DNA from: Betaproteobacteria bacterium
Lineage (GTDB): Bacteria; Pseudomonadota; Gammaproteobacteria; Burkholderiales; SG8-41
NCBI GenBank assembly: GCA_016192825.1
Contig: JACPTK010000099.1
Location: forward strand, 62,001-126,000
Reading direction: 5' to 3'
DNA: 64,000 nucleotides
A program made the translations under genes and the position numbers. The notes below the pieces were generated by a model. The model saw only the letters and a program-made list of their open reading frames with translations, made no database searches and was not told where the DNA came from. Positions 62,680 to 64,000 of this stretch are shown piece by piece (within the stretch, counting starts at the first letter, position 1; each line of letters opens with the position of its first letter).

Positions 62680-63744
62680 GCGCTAACGCTCCCGCGGAGC
62701 GGATGTATCTAAGCTCCTATCACCTGTCGCCGGGGCTTAACCCCGTCCGCCCGCCTCCGCCGTTAACAGCCATCGTTCTCGTCACCGTCAGCGCCGCGCA
62801 CGCCGCGCCAAAGAAGACGCTGCAGGCCTTCGCCAGCAACCAGGAAATCTCGGACCTCTTCAAGCGCTGGGCGGAGGAGCACCGGCTCAAGCGCGACGCG
62901 CAGGCCCGCTCGATCCACGCCCCGCAGGAGTCGGCGCCATCGGCCGGCATGGGCGCAATGATGTCCGCCGCGCCGGCCGCCAAGGCCGCCGCCGAGGACT
63001 CCATCACCAACGTGCAGCACGCCGGCGTGGACGAAGGCGGCATCGTCAAGCGCCACGGCGACTACCTCGTCATCCTGCGGCGCGGGCGGCTCTTCACCGT
63101 GAAGGTCGGCGGCGACGAGTTCAAGCCGATCGCGCCGGCGACACGCATCTACCGCACCGACGAGCCGCTCGACCCCTGGCAGGGCGTGGCGCTGCACACG
63201 GTCACGGTGTGCGACCTCGCGCGGGCCGAGCTCGACTGCGAGAGCACCGCGGTGCTCGCCGCGCCGGGGCGCGTGTTCTACGTCTCGGGCGGCTCGGTGT
63301 ACGTGTGGACCACGCAGTGGCGCCGCAACCGCCCGGCCGCCGCGCCCGGCTCGGCCGTGTTCCGCATCCCGCTCGACGGCGCCGCGCCGACCGCGCTCAA
63401 GACCGCGGGCAGCCCGATCGACCCGTTCTCGTTCCTCGAGAGCAGCGACCACCATCTCAACGCGCCAGCTGCGGCACGAATCCGCGGCGGTGCTGTTCCT
63501 GCGCAACCAGGCGCTGCGGCTAACCGAGCTCGGCGCGCTCGACTCGCAGGGCGCGGGCAACGCGAACGACGGCTGCCGCGCCTCCTGCGTGGACTGGTAC
63601 GGCAACTCGCGGCCGATCTTCCTCGACGACCGCGTGTTCGCGCTGATGGGCTACGAGATCGTCGAGGGCCGGATTGCCGGCGGGCAGATCGCGGAGGTGC
63701 AGCGGGTCAGCTTCTCGCCGGTGACGGTGTCGCTGGCCCACTGA
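62673..63744 (+). pseudogene. Beta-propeller domain protein, frameshifted and shortened
   Basis: The first part encodes a signal-like TAIVLVTVSAAHAA, then the signature of the secreted beta-propeller family: SITNVQHAGVDEGGIVKRHG and FTVKVGGDE. Near 63460-63470 the frame changes: HHLNAP is followed in another frame by QLRHESAAVLFLRNQALRL and CVDWYGNSRPIFLDDRVFAL up to a stop at 63742. About 350 codons remain, far below the usual length, so a segment of the propeller is probably missing as well. The 5' end starts in a GTGATAA array, leaving the true start unclear. Confidence 0.7.
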
Positions 63745-63749
63745 TCATC

Positions 63750-63800
63750 GTGACTCGTGACCGGATCGGATCGAGGGGCGTGAGTGGTGAGTAGTGAGTG
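63750..63800. repeat. 7-bp arrays after the beta-propeller pseudogene
   Basis: GTGACTC, GTGACCG, then GTGAGTG, GTGAGTA, GTGAGTG. CTTCCGC-like units follow near 63811. Confidence 0.7.
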
Positions 63801-63821
63801 GAAGTTTTTTCTTCCGCCTTC

Positions 63822-63917
63822 CGCCTGAGGCGGCCACCGTCCCTCGTCGCTCGTCTCTCCGGCCCCGACAAATGGGCGCACGCACATTTGTCGGGGCCGG
63901 GCTTTAGGGCGATACTC
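63822..63917. repeat. Dispersed repeat, copy B
   Basis: This is the partner of 61161-61258. It contains the inverted arms GGCCCCGACAAATG / CATTTGTCGGGGCC around GGCGCACGCA, then GGGCTTTAGGGCGATACT. It lies just upstream of the gene starting at 63949, as copy A lies upstream of doxX. Confidence 0.65.
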
Positions 63918-63948
63918 CCGCCAACTCCCGCTCAGCCCCCGTTTCGGC

Positions 63949-64000
63949 ATGCCCCTCAAATATCCGCTGGTGCACGTTGACGACGTCCGCCCCGAGAGCA
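63949..64000 (+). CDS. Unidentified gene, first codons only
   Basis: An ATG at 63949 opens a frame MPLKYPLVHVDDVRPES that runs to the window edge. Too little is present for assignment. Confidence 0.35.
   Translation, partial: MPLKYPLVHVDDVRPES

Overview
The window is high-GC bacterial DNA from a betaproteobacterium, probably of the order Burkholderiales. The evidence is a canonical dcw cluster, the gammaproteobacterial/betaproteobacterial order rsmI-lpoA-yraN-diaA-dolP, the birA-coaX-SPOR block, and a large set of Bug/TctC-type receptors, which are typical of Bordetella- and Cupriavidus-like genomes. No rRNA or tRNA gene was seen. A taxon below class cannot be fixed from this sequence alone.

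0-12.1 kb: the dcw cell-wall and division operon, all on the minus strand, in transcription order mraZ, rsmH, ftsL, ftsI, murE, murF, mraY, murD, ftsW, murG, murC (cut by the window edge). A promoter with three MraZ boxes precedes mraZ. murE carries an apparent frameshift and murF carries two extra in-frame segments; all three sites coincide with 7-bp repeat arrays. 12.3-12.8 kb: rnpB (RNase P RNA), minus strand, with an insertion of about 120 nt in the P12 region.

12.9-36.1 kb: mostly housekeeping genes (DUF1269-like protein, chaC, pyrC, rsmI, lpoA-like, yraN, diaA, dolP, rfaE2, SPOR protein, coaX, birA, glnS), then a methyltransferase, a racemase-like protein, a signal-less solute-binding protein, a hydrolase, a shortened GST, an Fe(III)-type ABC transporter, a ketopantoate-reductase-like protein and an MltB-like transglycosylase.

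36.2-55.6 kb: an accessory catabolic region bracketed by 233-bp direct repeats, which are the 5' end of a ThDP-enzyme gene (decayed copy on the left, intact gene on the right). It holds three MmgE/PrpD genes, four Bug receptors, an oxalyl-CoA-decarboxylase-like ThDP enzyme with a type III CoA-transferase, a 3-hydroxyisobutyrate-dehydrogenase-like enzyme, a PEP-mutase/isocitrate-lyase-family enzyme, a CapA-like protein, a TcuA-like flavoprotein and a ComA-like phosphosulfolactate synthase. A CysB-family regulator is transcribed divergently from the comA-tcuA-bug-bug-capA-pepM operon. Together they suggest uptake and breakdown of an organic acid, possibly sulfonated or polycarboxylic; the substrate is unknown.

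57.2-64 kb: a small hypothetical gene, a fused TctA-TctB permease with its TctC receptor, DoxX, a rhomboid protease, a broken beta-propeller gene and the first codons of another gene.

Two repeat systems run through the window. One is a family of degenerate tandem arrays with a strict 7-bp period at more than 20 sites, often as array - short core - inverted array, sometimes overlapping stop codons and sometimes inside genes. I saw none in the 36.4-57.1 kb interval. The other is a REP/MITE-like family built on stem-loops of the type CAGCCTGTCGG...CCGACAGGCTG, including two copies of a composite element of about 205 bp, one of which splits a Bug-gene fragment.
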